Below are positions 27,336-35,992 of a DNA stretch of 64,000 nt, piece after piece (position 1 is the first letter of the stretch; the number at the start of each line of letters is the position of its first letter). This stretch comes from Metabacillus sp. FJAT-52054. Its GTDB lineage: Bacteria; Bacillota; Bacilli; Bacillales; Bacillaceae. Made by a program: the position numbers and the translations under genes. A model generated the notes under the pieces. The model was not told where the DNA came from, ran no database searches, and saw nothing but the letters and a program-made list of their open reading frames with translations. The stretch spans positions 2,240,723 through 2,304,722 of the forward strand of contig NZ_CP147407.1 in assembly GCF_037201815.1 (NCBI RefSeq), written 5' to 3'.

Positions 27336-28478
27336 TTATACGTTTCTTGGAGGTCTAGGACCCCAAAATTGATAATAATCCGTTCGAAGAAAACCATTAA
27401 ACAGCTTTCGTTTTTTTGTTGCCTTTTTCCCATAAAACTTTTCGAAGTCAGGATGGGACGTAAGCATATAAACAGACCAGGTGTCAATTCCGTTGAATGC
27501 CTGTCCCATCTGCCTGTACATGTGCTCTACTTCCTTTTTATCACCTAAACGCTCGCCATACGGAGGATTACCGACAACCACTCCGTACTCCAAAGGAGAG
27601 GTAAAGTCCCTAACCTGCATCTGTTTAAATTGAATTAAATCAGCCAGACCGGCTTCTTCCGCATTTTCTTTCGCAATTTCGATCATCCTGTGATCAATAT
27701 CACTGCCGAAAATTTCAAGCTTCTGATCATAATTTGCCAGATCCTCAGCTTCCATTCTAGCTTCTCTCCATAAGTCTTTTCCAATCCAGTCCCACTGCTC
27801 TGACGCGAACTCGCGATTGAAGCCCGGTGCGATGTTTTGACCAATTAAAGCTGCCTCCATCGGAATCGTTCCGGAACCGCAGAAAGGATCCGCAAAGGGT
27901 TTATCAGGATTCCAATTCGTCAGCATCACAAGAGCAGCTGCCAGCGTTTCTTTTAACGGTGCTTCTCCCTGCCCGATCCGGAAACCTCTTTTATGCAGTC
28001 CTGTACCTGATGCATCAATTGTAAGTGTGCAGATATCCTTATGCAGGGCAACTTCAATACGGTAAAGCGGACCGTTTTCGTCAAACCAGCCGGATTGTTT
28101 TTTATAATGCTTCTTTAGCTTTTCAACGACTGCTTTTTTAACAATGCTTTGGCAATCGGGTACAGAAAACAGCTTGGACTTGACCGATTTCCCGATAACC
28201 GGAAATTCGGCGTTCTCCGGTATGTAATCGCCCCAGTTTAAGGCTTTTGTTTGTTCAAAAAGATCATCAAACGTTTCAGCTTTAAATTCTCCAACCTTTA
28301 TTTTAATCCGGTCCGCCGTGCGAAGCCAAAGATTGGAACGCGCGATTGCTTTGGCGTCACCCTTAAAAATAACTTTCCCATTTTCCGTTTCGTGTTTATA
28401 TCCAAGATCCCCTACCTCTTTGGCTACAAGCGCTTCAAGCCCCATAGCGGAGGTGGCGATCAGAGTAACATCCTTCAT
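27336..28478 (-). CDS. ypsC: rRNA (guanine-N2) methyltransferase YpsC
   Basis: A 380-aa protein with an N-terminal THUMP RNA-binding domain (about residues 45-155) and a C-terminal Rossmann methyltransferase, the layout of the RlmL N-terminal half. Motif I DPFCGSGTIPMEAALIG (near residue 195), acidic FGSDIDHRMI and catalytic NPPYGERLG are intact. Expected to methylate a guanine of 23S rRNA. It lies downstream of rnpB in the conserved Bacillus order rnpB-ypsC. Confidence 0.93.
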   Translation of the reverse strand: MKDVTLIATSAMGLEALVAKEVGDLGYKHETENGKVIFKGDAKAIARSNLWLRTADRIKIKVGEFKAETFDDLFEQTKALNWGDYIPENAEFPVIGKSVKSKLFSVPDCQSIVKKAVVEKLKKHYKKQSGWFDENGPLYRIEVALHKDICTLTIDASGTGLHKRGFRIGQGEAPLKETLAAALVMLTNWNPDKPFADPFCGSGTIPMEAALIGQNIAPGFNREFASEQWDWIGKDLWREARMEAEDLANYDQKLEIFGSDIDHRMIEIAKENAEEAGLADLIQFKQMQVRDFTSPLEYGVVVGNPPYGERLGDKKEVEHMYRQMGQAFNGIDTWSVYMLTSHPDFEKFYGKKATKKRKLFNGFLRTDYYQFWGPRPPRNV

Positions 28479-28544
28479 TATTGCAGCTCCCCATTCCTTT
28501 GAAATGGCGGCGCCGATTCGACGTGCGCCCGTACATATTGTAAC

Positions 28545-28573
28545 GAAAAAGCTCTCCTGTCACAAGGAGAGCC
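28545..28573 (-). terminator. Terminator of rnpB
   Basis: GCTCTCCT / AGGAGAGC stem with a six-base loop and TTTTTC on the minus strand. Confidence 0.88.
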
Positions 28574-28606
28574 ATGCATTCATCATATAGTGGATAACTT
28601 TTACCT

Positions 28607-29011
28607 AATAACGTTCGATAAGCCATGTTTTGTTCCTTCGTACTGCAAACGGCTGTCGCCTCGTACTCAGGCGGCAATCATCTATCTACAGAGACAAACT
28701 GCTCTGTCTTTCCCTTTGTTCAATTTCTCCAGGAAAATGCCCCTACCATTATTTGGGTTTCTCGCTCGAGGGGTTTACCGCGTTCCACTCCTGCAATTTC
28801 TTGCAGGACTACGTCACTGTGGCACTTTCAGAGTATTAAAGCCATATTCCAAATGGAACTTAGGCTCGTTCCCCGCCGTTAGTCCAGAAATTCCAGACTA
28901 CCCTGGCTTATGAATTCGCCAGGCACGAACACTACGGGCATCTCAGCACCGTGCGAGCATGGACTTTCCTCTGCAGCCCTAAAGACTGCAGCGATTACCT
29001 GAACGTCATTA
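28607..29011 (-). ncRNA. rnpB: RNase P RNA, B type
   Basis: About 405 nt on the minus strand. The closing helix P1 pairs GACGTTC at the 5' end with GAACGTTAT at the 3' end. Universally conserved blocks are seen: CTGCAGAGGAAAGTCCATG and GCTCGCACGGTGCTGAGATG, then GCCCGTAGTGTTCGTGCC near the 5' end, GTGGAACGCGGTAAACCCC followed by CGAGCGAGAAACCC in the middle, and ATGGCTTATCGAACGTTA at the 3' end. Catalytic RNA of tRNA 5' processing. Ends are inferred from P1 and may be off by a few bases. Confidence 0.96.
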
Positions 29012-29041
29012 TTTAGTTAGCCGCTGTTAACAGCAATGTAA

Positions 29042-29070
29042 ATTATAACGGGTTATAATACAAATATCAA
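29042..29070 (-). promoter_or_regulatory. Promoter of rnpB
   Basis: TTGATA, 17 bases, TATAAT on the minus strand, about 25-30 bases upstream of the mature 5' end. Confidence 0.85.
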
Positions 29071-29103
29071 TAGCTGATTTTGGAAGATCGTCTTTTGTAT
29101 GTA

Positions 29104-29400
29104 TTAATCGTACAACTTGCTTCCAAATACATGTTTTTCAAGGTTGGACAATCTTTTCAGAATGTCAAAGTTCGTTGTATTGGTTTGTGCAGGCTGCTTT
29201 TTATATGCTTCTTCAAGCTGCTTCTTCAATCGAAGATTTTCCTGTTGAAGCTCTTCTATTTCCTGGTGGAATGTCTCATAATCCTTGATGATATAATCAA
29301 GATATTTATCCACATCTTCTTGTCTGTATCCTCTTACAGAGGTTTTAAATTCTTTTTCAAGTATTTCTTTGGCCGTCAGCTTCACTTTGTCAGAAAGCAT
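29104..29400 (-). CDS. gpsB: Cell-cycle protein GpsB
   Basis: A 98-aa DivIVA-like coiled-coil protein that shuttles PBP1 (PonA) between division and elongation sites. The N-terminal lipid-binding lobe reads [18 protein letters not shown] and is followed by the coiled coil [20 protein letters not shown]; the C-terminal trimerisation helix is [17 protein letters not shown] at 29400 has GGGGTG six bases upstream and gives exactly the B. subtilis length. Its partner ponA is in this same window. Confidence 0.96.
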   Translation of the reverse strand: MLSDKVKLTAKEILEKEFKTSVRGYRQEDVDKYLDYIIKDYETFHQEIEELQQENLRLKKQLEEAYKKQPAQTNTTNFDILKRLSNLEKHVFGSKLYD

Positions 29401-29651
29401 CTCTTTCACCCCGATCGAAAATGGTTACTTCATATTTTTTCAGAAATCCTTCCAAATGTCAATTTCCCCAATAAAGTATGTTTTTAAACAAAGGCTTGTT
29501 TCGCAAACTTTGAAGCAGGGAATTAGAATTTGCTGTGGTTATGGCTGGGTTTTTGTTCCTGCTACTCTGTTCATTGGCGGCGGGTATGCTCGTCGCCTGT
29601 CACGCTTCTCCAGCCTGCTCATCCTTTTTTAGGTAAGCCTTAGTAATTGAA

Positions 29652-30200
29652 TTATTCTTCATCCTGAAGGTCCTCTACTATGTTTTGAAGATCATAAAAG
29701 GTAAAGGCCTTAATGGTATATTCGTTTGCGGATTTCATTTTACGGGCGGTTTCCAGCATAAATTTAGGAGAGCCTGGTTTTTCTTCATCGTAAATAAGCA
29801 GCAATCCGTCCGTTTTTTGAATAAAAAAATGGTTTTTCATGATAAATTGCTTTGGGTTTTCATATGGACGCTTCGTGATGCTGTCGACGAAATCCGCCTC
29901 CATAAGAACACGTTCATATTGTTCTTTGTTTGCTTCCTTCCACTTTTCCTCTTGATTTAAAAAGGGTGTAAGGACGGCAAGGTTAAGCTGAGGATACTCG
30001 AGCCTCAGTTCGATGACCGCTTCTGCTGCCCACAGCTCGACACCGAGCTGGCCGCTGATTACGACCCACTCAAGCCCCTCATCTAAAAGAACCTTCAATT
30101 CTTTTTCAATCAGCTTTTTTATGTAAAAAACTGCCGGATGGCTTTTTGAAAACACACCAAGCTCATGCGGCTTATATCCCGTGATCGCAATTGTTTTCAT
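29652..30200 (-). CDS. ypsA: SLOG-family protein YpsA
   Basis: A 182-aa Rossmann-like protein of the DUF1273/SLOG family, thought to bind a nucleotide or ADP-ribose derivative; YpsA overproduction inhibits FtsZ-based division in Firmicutes. The N-terminal strand [15 protein letters not shown] with conserved Gly, and [20 protein letters not shown] near residue 50, form the ligand pocket. ATG at 30200 is preceded by AGGTGA. It is next to gpsB as in B. subtilis, which fits a division-related role. Confidence 0.92.
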   Translation of the reverse strand: MKTIAITGYKPHELGVFSKSHPAVFYIKKLIEKELKVLLDEGLEWVVISGQLGVELWAAEAVIELRLEYPQLNLAVLTPFLNQEEKWKEANKEQYERVLMEADFVDSITKRPYENPKQFIMKNHFFIQKTDGLLLIYDEEKPGSPKFMLETARKMKSANEYTIKAFTFYDLQNIVEDLQDEE

Positions 30201-30221
30201 CTTTATCACCTGTAGAATAAG

Positions 30222-30248
30222 TAAAGGAGCTGATGATGTCAGCTCCTT
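30222..30248 (-). terminator. Terminator of cotD
   Basis: AAGGAGCTGA / TCAGCTCCTT stem with a five-base loop; weak T tract on the minus strand. Confidence 0.65.
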
Positions 30249-30256
30249 CCTGAATC

Positions 30257-30481
30257 TTAGCGCGGTCCCGGTCCGCTGCAGTTAAAGTGCTGGTGGGATA
30301 CCTCGTTCACAGCAGATTGCGTTTGCGGATGATAGTGCAAATGCTGATACATCTGATGGTTAACGTTAGTAGTGTGCTGAGGATGGATATGGGGCACTGC
30401 CGTAGTTGAATAGGTATTATGCACACAGCATTGAGTAGGGTGCACGATAGGCGGCATCATACAAGGTCTTCTTCCAAACAT
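30257..30481 (-). CDS. cotD: Inner spore coat protein CotD
   Basis: A 74-aa His-, Gln- and Tyr-rich protein: [16 protein letters not shown], then [14 protein letters not shown], the hallmark of CotD (75 aa in B. subtilis), with several cysteines and histidines suited to cross-linking. GGGAGTGGAG precedes ATG 30481. A weak sigma-K-like promoter (AC, 17 bases, CATAACTTG) lies about 45 bases upstream. Made in the mother cell and laid down in the inner coat. Confidence 0.92.
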   Translation of the reverse strand: MFGRRPCMMPPIVHPTQCCVHNTYSTTAVPHIHPQHTTNVNHQMYQHLHYHPQTQSAVNEVSHQHFNCSGPGPR

Positions 30482-30578
30482 TTTCTCCACTCCCTTAGAT
30501 AAATATCTTGCTTTCCATACAAGTTATGTGAAAGGGAGTATACATGTACTATTACAAATACCTATTTTTTTGTACAAA

Positions 30579-30674
30579 TTAGAGATAAGCGTAAAACGTT
30601 TCTTTAAAAGCAGTAAAAACATAGACCGTAACAAGCAAAACAACAAAAAACAGGTAGAAAACACCTTTATGCAT
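30579..30674 (-). CDS. Tiny membrane protein, 31 aa
   Basis: A 32-codon frame: MHKGVFYLFFVVLLVTVYVF then TAFKETFYAYL. One hydrophobic segment of about 18 residues is flanked by a short basic N-terminus and an aromatic C-terminus. AGGAG lies eight bases before the ATG, and a sigma-A promoter (TTGTAG, 17, TAAAAT) lies about 40 bases further upstream. It is between mrfB and cotD. I know no function. Confidence 0.7.
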   Translation of the reverse strand: MHKGVFYLFFVVLLVTVYVFTAFKETFYAYL

Positions 30675-30713
30675 TGAGCATTCTCCTAACAGATGATTGG
30701 CTTACAGTCATCT

Positions 30714-30742
30714 ATTTTACATGGTTCAGCACCGTTCTACAA
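30714..30742 (-). promoter_or_regulatory. Promoter of the 31-codon gene
   Basis: TTGTAG, 17 bases, TAAAAT on the minus strand. Confidence 0.6.
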
Positions 30743-30800
30743 TTATTGTTTTGACTTGTTTGAAAATGTCACACAAATGTTAAAAATTTGGCGGAATTTC

Positions 30801-32078
30801 TCAATTCCTGCGCTTGCCCGGGGAATAATTTCGTAATAATTTCCTGTTTAACCGTTCTTTGCGCTTATTTCCCTCCGCTAAAATGGAATCTATGGCAGGA
30901 AGCTTCGCCAGCCTGTTAAGTTCTTTCGCGGACGCCATGGCTGCTTCTGTCCACTTTAAGGCGAGATCATTGTTTTTATCAGCATGCTCATAATACATTG
31001 CCAGCTGGATAGAGGCATCAATTTTTAATTTCCCTGAATCATTTGCTGCAATATCTTCCCATGCCTGAACGGCTGCCGGCCAATTTTTTTCCTTCTTCCG
31101 TTTAAGCGCCAGCTTGTACTTTGCGTCAAAGGACTTTTTATCGCCCCTTAGTGCAATTGCTTCGTACTCCTTTAATGCCGCCGAGTGCTCCCCTGCTGTT
31201 TCATACCATCTTGCTACTTCATACTGCTCAATTTCATCTCCAGCTTGACCGGACCCGATATTTAAAAGGCTGTTTGATAAATGTGTGTAAAGTGTAATCA
31301 GTGTCAGTACATCAAGTTCATTGTGCTTTAAAATTCCTTCCAGCACCAATTCATCCTGTGTCTGGACATAGTGCTGATAAATAATCGGCGCCAAATAACC
31401 GGGCACATCGTCTTCCCTTTTGATATGGAGCATTTCCGATTCGACATTCACAAGCTTCAATGCATACTCTTTATGCTTCCACAGCCTTCTTGAAGCATGG
31501 TAAAGATCAAAATGGCCAAACGACGGAAGCTCTGGGACAAACTCGCGGATTAAGGTATGCCTTGTTTTTACCTGGGGCCAATCAAATGATTTACCATTAT
31601 AGGTTACAAGGGTTGTAATATCTACATATTTCAAAAAATCCTTATATAGGGCAACTTCATGTCCCGGTTTTGGCAGCAGGTGCTGCCGGACTGTTACTTC
31701 ATTTTCTGAAAACGAAGCATGCCCAAGCAGAAAAATCATGTTTCCCGTTCCTCCGCCAAGCCCAGTTGTTTCCGTATCGAAAAAGAATAAATCCTCCGTA
31801 CGATGTCCTTTGGCTGAAAGTGGATGATTCAAGGAACTCTCATTCCACCTTTTTACCGCATCAGCACAGTCCTGCAATTTGTACAATCCATGCTGATAAT
31901 CAAGCGGATAAGAAATTTCACGGAGCAGGCAGTAATCCTCCCCGTATTTTACCGCTTTTAATTCTGACTTATTTTCATCTCCCGCTGGTTCCGGTTTCAC
32001 AGGCAGAGACGGCTGTTCAGGAGGCGCCTCGGAGATGATATGGTTTTTAAGACGGTTTAACTTGTTTTTTAATGACAT
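30801..32078 (-). CDS. mrfB: DNA-repair exonuclease MrfB (YprB)
   Basis: A 425-aa protein with a DEDD-type exonuclease domain (FFDTETTGLGGGTGN, VTYNGKSFDWPQVKTRH, and acids in HNELDVLTL) followed by TPR-like helical repeats in the C-terminal 170 residues. In B. subtilis MrfA and MrfB act together in UvrABC-independent repair of mitomycin C lesions. The ATG lies 32 bases inside the end of mrfA, so the two are translationally coupled. Confidence 0.92.
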   Translation of the reverse strand: MSLKNKLNRLKNHIISEAPPEQPSLPVKPEPAGDENKSELKAVKYGEDYCLLREISYPLDYQHGLYKLQDCADAVKRWNESSLNHPLSAKGHRTEDLFFFDTETTGLGGGTGNMIFLLGHASFSENEVTVRQHLLPKPGHEVALYKDFLKYVDITTLVTYNGKSFDWPQVKTRHTLIREFVPELPSFGHFDLYHASRRLWKHKEYALKLVNVESEMLHIKREDDVPGYLAPIIYQHYVQTQDELVLEGILKHNELDVLTLITLYTHLSNSLLNIGSGQAGDEIEQYEVARWYETAGEHSAALKEYEAIALRGDKKSFDAKYKLALKRKKEKNWPAAVQAWEDIAANDSGKLKIDASIQLAMYYEHADKNNDLALKWTEAAMASAKELNRLAKLPAIDSILAEGNKRKERLNRKLLRNYSPGKRRN

Positions 32079-34347
32079 GGTTTTCCCTCAAATCTTTCAA
32101 AAGAGTGAGCGTATCCAGCTTTTGTGACTCCATGCTCCCATCCGTGCCAACACAGGATGGGCATCCTTGTTCGCATGGGCATGCGTAAATCAAGTCATGG
32201 CTTTCGGCCACAAGTTCATGAAATTGTTCAAAAATCTTTTTTGACAGCCCCACTCCACCGGGATACCGGTCATAGAGGAAAACAGTCGGGAGCTCGTTAT
32301 GAGATGCTTTTACCTGGGGAACGACGTGAAGGTCTGATGGGTCGCACATGACCTTTAAAGGTGCAATATGGCGAAAAACATTTGCCATTCCCATTAAAGC
32401 CTCTTCAACCCGGTCCTCTGTCCAATCCCGGTTCTCCATCTTCAAGCTGAGCCAGGCTGAATTGGTATGAAGAATTTCTTCAGGCAATGAGATCGGGCCA
32501 GATCCGATATTTTCGTGCGTATCGAATTTAATTTTTTTGAAAATAGTTGCCATTGCCTGTACAGCTACATCTCCAAATCCAGTTTCATACTCCCCTTTGG
32601 AGCCGGTTAAATCGGTTTCTAAAACCTTAAGCTGGACAGCAAGGTTCGCATCTGTATAGTAATCGGTCTTCACTTCTCTGACAAATGCTTTTTTCTCCTC
32701 CCAATCGAGAAGCTCTACCTGAAATTGAATTCCCTGGTGCAGGTAAATCGCTTCATCATGAAGGAGCGTCATAGCGCTGAACCTGTCCATCTCACCAATC
32801 ACTTTGACTGCTGAAATATCCGACTGATCAATGATGACCACATTTTCCTGGGAAGCGGACCGGAGCGAGATATTGTGTGCAGGAAACGAGGCATTCATCC
32901 AATGGAACTGCCCCCTGTTCTGAACGAGTACATGTTCTTCAGCCAAATACTCGAGGATCTCCGTAATATCAGAAGCTCCAAATGTATCCTGTTCTTTAAA
33001 AGGAAGCTCAAATGCCGCGCATTTGATGTGATCGACTAAGACAATGAGATTATCAGGATCAATGACTGCAGTTTCAGGATTCTGCTCAAAAAAGTAATCC
33101 GGATTTTGAATGATGTACTGATCCAGGGGGTTTGAACTTGCCACCATGACAATAAAGGCCTCTCCATGACGTCTTCCAGCTCTGCCTGCCTGCTGCCAGG
33201 CACTTGCAATCGTTCCTGGATATCCCGTCATAATACATGTCTGAAGCTGTCCGATATCCACCCCAAGCTCCAGTGCATTTGTGCTGACGACGCCAATGAT
33301 CTCACCGGACCTTAACCCCTTTTCAATTTCCCGTCTTTGCTTCGGAAGGTAGCCGCCCCGATAGCCTCTGATCGTTTTTGGACCTAATTTTTTCTTAATC
33401 AGCTCCTGCAAATACGTCAGAATAATTTCCACCCTTACCCGGCTTCTTGCAAATACGATAGTTTGTATGCCATTGCTCAGGAAATGACCGGCAAGATCGC
33501 GGACTTCAAGTGTAGCGCTTTTCCTTATATTCATTGCTTTGTTTACAATTGGGGGATTATAGAATACAAAATGTTTTCTTCCTGATGGAGCTCCATTGTT
33601 GTCAATCAGCTCCATCCTGCTTCCAGTAAGCCTCTCGCCAAGTTCTTTCGGATTCGCGATGGTTGCTGATGTGCATATAAAGATTGGCTCGCTTCCATAA
33701 TACCTGCAAATACGCATAAGCCTTCTGATCACGTTCGCAACATGGCTGCCGAAAATGCCTCTGTACGTATGCAATTCATCGATTACAATGTATTTCAGAT
33801 TTTCAAACAATGAGACCCATTTTGTATGGTGGGGCAATATCGCAGAATGAAGCATATCCGGGTTCGTCATGACGATATGTCCCGCCTTGCGAATTAACTG
33901 ACGGATGGCAGGCGAAGTGTCTCCATCATATGTATAAGAGTTTATAGACGCATCCATAGACTGAATCAGTTCATTCATTTCACTTTTTTGATCCTGGGCC
34001 AATGCCTTTGTCGGAAAGAGATAAAGGGCCCGGTTTTCGGATTTTTCCAGCACACTTTGAAGAACAGGGAGGTTATAGCAAAGGGTTTTCCCCGAAGCTG
34101 TAGGAGTGACCGCAACAAAGCTCGTTCCATTTCTAGCTGCTGCATACGCTGTGCTTTGGTGAGTGTAGAGTTCCTGTATCCCTCTCGAATGAAGGGCCTC
34201 AAGCAGCTTTGGATGCACATCTTCCGGCATAGGAGCCATTTTCGCCTCACGCGGTTCAAGCGTTCTCCAGTGAACAATTTTTTCTTTAAACGCTTCATCC
34301 TTTTTCAGCCATTCAACAAGCTGGTCCATCGTTTTTTTCTTAAACAA
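32047..34347 (-). CDS. mrfA: DNA-repair helicase MrfA (YprA)
   Basis: A 766-aa superfamily 2 helicase with motif I TPTASGKTLCYNLP, DELH box VIDELHTYRG, motif VI QQAGRAGRRHG, and a C-terminal DUF1998 zinc/iron-binding cluster CPCEQGCPSC. It unwinds DNA 3'-5' and, with MrfB, repairs mitomycin C adducts. Start chosen at TTG 34347: GAGGTG is six bases upstream. A GTG at 34356 would overlap that site. It heads the mrfA-mrfB operon. Confidence 0.94.
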   Translation of the reverse strand: MFKKKTMDQLVEWLKKDEAFKEKIVHWRTLEPREAKMAPMPEDVHPKLLEALHSRGIQELYTHQSTAYAAARNGTSFVAVTPTASGKTLCYNLPVLQSVLEKSENRALYLFPTKALAQDQKSEMNELIQSMDASINSYTYDGDTSPAIRQLIRKAGHIVMTNPDMLHSAILPHHTKWVSLFENLKYIVIDELHTYRGIFGSHVANVIRRLMRICRYYGSEPIFICTSATIANPKELGERLTGSRMELIDNNGAPSGRKHFVFYNPPIVNKAMNIRKSATLEVRDLAGHFLSNGIQTIVFARSRVRVEIILTYLQELIKKKLGPKTIRGYRGGYLPKQRREIEKGLRSGEIIGVVSTNALELGVDIGQLQTCIMTGYPGTIASAWQQAGRAGRRHGEAFIVMVASSNPLDQYIIQNPDYFFEQNPETAVIDPDNLIVLVDHIKCAAFELPFKEQDTFGASDITEILEYLAEEHVLVQNRGQFHWMNASFPAHNISLRSASQENVVIIDQSDISAVKVIGEMDRFSAMTLLHDEAIYLHQGIQFQVELLDWEEKKAFVREVKTDYYTDANLAVQLKVLETDLTGSKGEYETGFGDVAVQAMATIFKKIKFDTHENIGSGPISLPEEILHTNSAWLSLKMENRDWTEDRVEEALMGMANVFRHIAPLKVMCDPSDLHVVPQVKASHNELPTVFLYDRYPGGVGLSKKIFEQFHELVAESHDLIYACPCEQGCPSCVGTDGSMESQKLDTLTLLKDLRENHVIKKQVKPS

Positions 34348-34430
34348 TACGATCACCTCTTTCCTGCTATTGTATCGAATACACGTTCGTTTTCATACCC
34401 TTTTTTTCTTATAGCGCTTTTAAACCTGGC

Positions 34431-34562
34431 TGTTGATTGCAGCTAGCAGGTGATCGCTTATCCTTGGGCGGGCGGTGAGCCTCCTCCTCGCTTCGCGACT
34501 GCGGGTTCTCATCTGTCCAGCTGCTCTAAGCAGGAATCTCGCGCCTTCCACTCCAATCAACA
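34431..34562 (-). repeat. Dispersed intergenic repeat, full-length copy
   Basis: A 132-base element bounded by perfect 9-base inverted ends TGTTGATTG / CAATCAACA. On the minus strand it begins TGTTGATTGGAGTGGAAGG, then CGCGAGATTCCTGC, GACAGATGAGAACCCGCAG and GAGGAGGCTCACCGCCCGCC. It matches the copy at 19024 for most of its length. It has no coding capacity and looks like a MITE. Confidence 0.8.
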
Positions 34563-34587
34563 CCATGTTTTACCGAGCCTTACCTAT

Positions 34588-34613
34588 AAAAAAAGGCCCC
34601 ATTTCAGGGAGCC
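34588..34613 (-). terminator. Terminator of ypqE
   Basis: GGCTCC / GGGGCC stem with T run on the minus strand, directly after ypqE. Confidence 0.75.
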
Positions 34614-34624
34614 TCGGCTATATT

Positions 34625-35125
34625 TTATTTTGCTTTCACTTCGAAAATTTTTGTTTTGCCTAGATCGGTTTCTTGGGCATCAGCTTTTTCCACGGATTCC
34701 AGTATGTCGCCATTTGTTATGACAATCGGAGTGATGGTGCTTGATGCTTTTTCATTGATGAGTCCAAGATCGCATGAAATAAGAAGATCTCCAACAGAAA
34801 CCTTGTCCCCTTCTTTCACATGTGCTTCAAAACCTTCTCCATTCATACTGACCGTTTCAAGTCCGATATGAATCAGGAGTTCCATCCCTGTTTCTGAGCG
34901 AAGACCAATCGCATGCTTTGTATGGAACAGCTGAATCACTTCACCATTTACAGGGGCAACTACTTTTCCTTCTGCTGGAATAATAGCAGCTCCATCACCC
35001 ATCATTTTTTGAGAAAACACCGGATCCGGAACCTCTTCCAGAGGGACTAGCTTTCCTTGCATTGGAGCATAAACCGTTTCATCTCTTGAAATTTCTTCTT
35101 TTTTTCCAAAAAGTTTTTTGAACAT
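34625..35125 (-). CDS. ypqE: PTS glucose-type EIIA protein YpqE
   Basis: A 167-aa stand-alone EIIA(Glc)-like phosphocarrier. The phosphorylated histidine is in MELLIHIGLETV near residue 90, and the second active-site histidine is in FHTKHAIGLRS near residue 75. It accepts phosphate from HPr for a membrane EIIBC partner not encoded here, and may serve several sugar transporters. ATG at 35125 has AGGAGG eight bases upstream. It is a single-gene unit. Confidence 0.93.
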   Translation of the reverse strand: MFKKLFGKKEEISRDETVYAPMQGKLVPLEEVPDPVFSQKMMGDGAAIIPAEGKVVAPVNGEVIQLFHTKHAIGLRSETGMELLIHIGLETVSMNGEGFEAHVKEGDKVSVGDLLISCDLGLINEKASSTITPIVITNGDILESVEKADAQETDLGKTKIFEVKAK

Positions 35126-35267
35126 TTTCAATTCCTCCTACCGGAATGGTCCTTATTAAACATACCCGGGAATTCTGCAAATAAACACATGAAGAGCACC
35201 GGACAGTCCGAAAAACGTGTATGTACAGGATTATTAAAGCATAAAGCGTTGCCGGATACAATCTATA

Positions 35268-35294
35268 ACCTTTTTTCATTCTTTGCATATAGTA
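35268..35294 (+). promoter_or_regulatory. Putative sigma-K promoter of the Hsp20-like gene
   Basis: AC, 16 bases, CATATAGTA, matching the mother-cell consensus AC(16-17)CATAnnnTA. The ATG is 32 bases downstream. Confidence 0.55.
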
Positions 35295-35325
35295 AGATAG
35301 CCCATTGAAAAGAGGTTTGAGATAA

Positions 35326-35766
35326 ATGGATGATAAAAACAACAAAAATCAGACGCCGGAATTACTTGGTTTTGACCTGGATCTTTCCAAGGCTGTAGAC
35401 CATTTTTTTCATTCTTCGCCTGTAAAGCATTTTTTAAGACAGTTTGAAGAAGTTCTCCTTCAAAACGCATCCTTTCCTTATATGGATATGCAGGCATTCC
35501 AAACGGAAAATGAAGTGATTGTCGAAGCAAGTCTGCCGCCTGTTTCCATGAATGATATCGATATTGAAGTAAACGGCCGCACATTGACCCTTGAAATTGA
35601 TCATAAAGTTCAGCACTCTGCTTCCAGTGAGAAAGCCTATTATTCACACTCAACCACATATAGCCATTTTTCAAGATCGGTTTATCTGCCAGCTGAAGCG
35701 GATGACAGTCAGATGATTACTGCCTTGCATGAAGGAAAGCTGATGATTCGTATGCCCAAAAAATGA
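35326..35766 (+). CDS. Hsp20/alpha-crystallin family protein, spore-coat type
   Basis: A 146-aa small heat-shock-like protein. The alpha-crystallin domain spans about residues 55-146: YMDMQAFQTENEVIVEASLP, then IDIEVNGRTLTLEI, ending with the ALHEGKLMIRMPK motif. Several Bacillus coat proteins (CotM, CotP) are of this family. A sigma-K-type promoter upstream and spore-gene neighbours suggest a coat role in the mother cell rather than heat shock. It has no membrane segment, and ends at a strong terminator. Confidence 0.82.
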   Translation: MDDKNNKNQTPELLGFDLDLSKAVDHFFHSSPVKHFLRQFEEVLLQNASFPYMDMQAFQTENEVIVEASLPPVSMNDIDIEVNGRTLTLEIDHKVQHSASSEKAYYSHSTTYSHFSRSVYLPAEADDSQMITALHEGKLMIRMPKK

Positions 35767-35790
35767 CGCGTCCCCCGCGTCTTTTTTTTT
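35765..35790 (+). terminator. Terminator of the Hsp20-like gene
   Basis: GACGCG / CGCGTC stem with a five-base loop and nine T, starting in the stop codon. Confidence 0.88.
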
Positions 35791-35819
35791 GCATGGAGGG
35801 AAAGGATCCGCAAATACTA
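35790..35819 (+). promoter_or_regulatory. Putative sigma-G promoter of the 50-aa/45-aa gene pair
   Basis: TGCATG, 17 bases, AATACTA, close to the forespore consensus (TGMATA, 17, CATACTA). It directly follows the preceding terminator. Confidence 0.5.
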
Positions 35820-35839
35820 TGTCAAGGAGGCGAATTTAT

Positions 35840-35992
35840 ATGACAAATTATAATAAGAACATGCCGGATTTTAAACAGCTGAACGATCGGTTAATAGCCG
35901 AACCTTCCCCCTCCCCTTCCATTGGAGCCGTGATTGGAAATGAGAAGCCCTCTGAACAGATGGAAACAGTCAAGGGTAAGCCAGGCCGATGA
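35840..35992 (+). CDS. Small forespore-type protein, 50 aa
   Basis: I do not recognise it. MTNYNKNMPDFKQLNDRL at the start, a PSPSPS stretch in the middle, and a GKPGR end; hydrophilic and soluble. AAGGAGG lies nine bases before the ATG. A sigma-G-like promoter is upstream and its stop overlaps the next ATG (ATGA), so it is expressed together with the 45-aa gene, probably in the forespore. Confidence 0.65.
   Translation: MTNYNKNMPDFKQLNDRLIAEPSPSPSIGAVIGNEKPSEQMETVKGKPGR

Noticed and set aside
28607..29011. Protein frames across the rnpB region
   Set aside because: They are shadows of the conserved RNase P RNA.
29401..29651. A gene between gpsB and ypsA
   Set aside because: The 251-base gap has an open plus-strand frame but no ribosome site or family resemblance.
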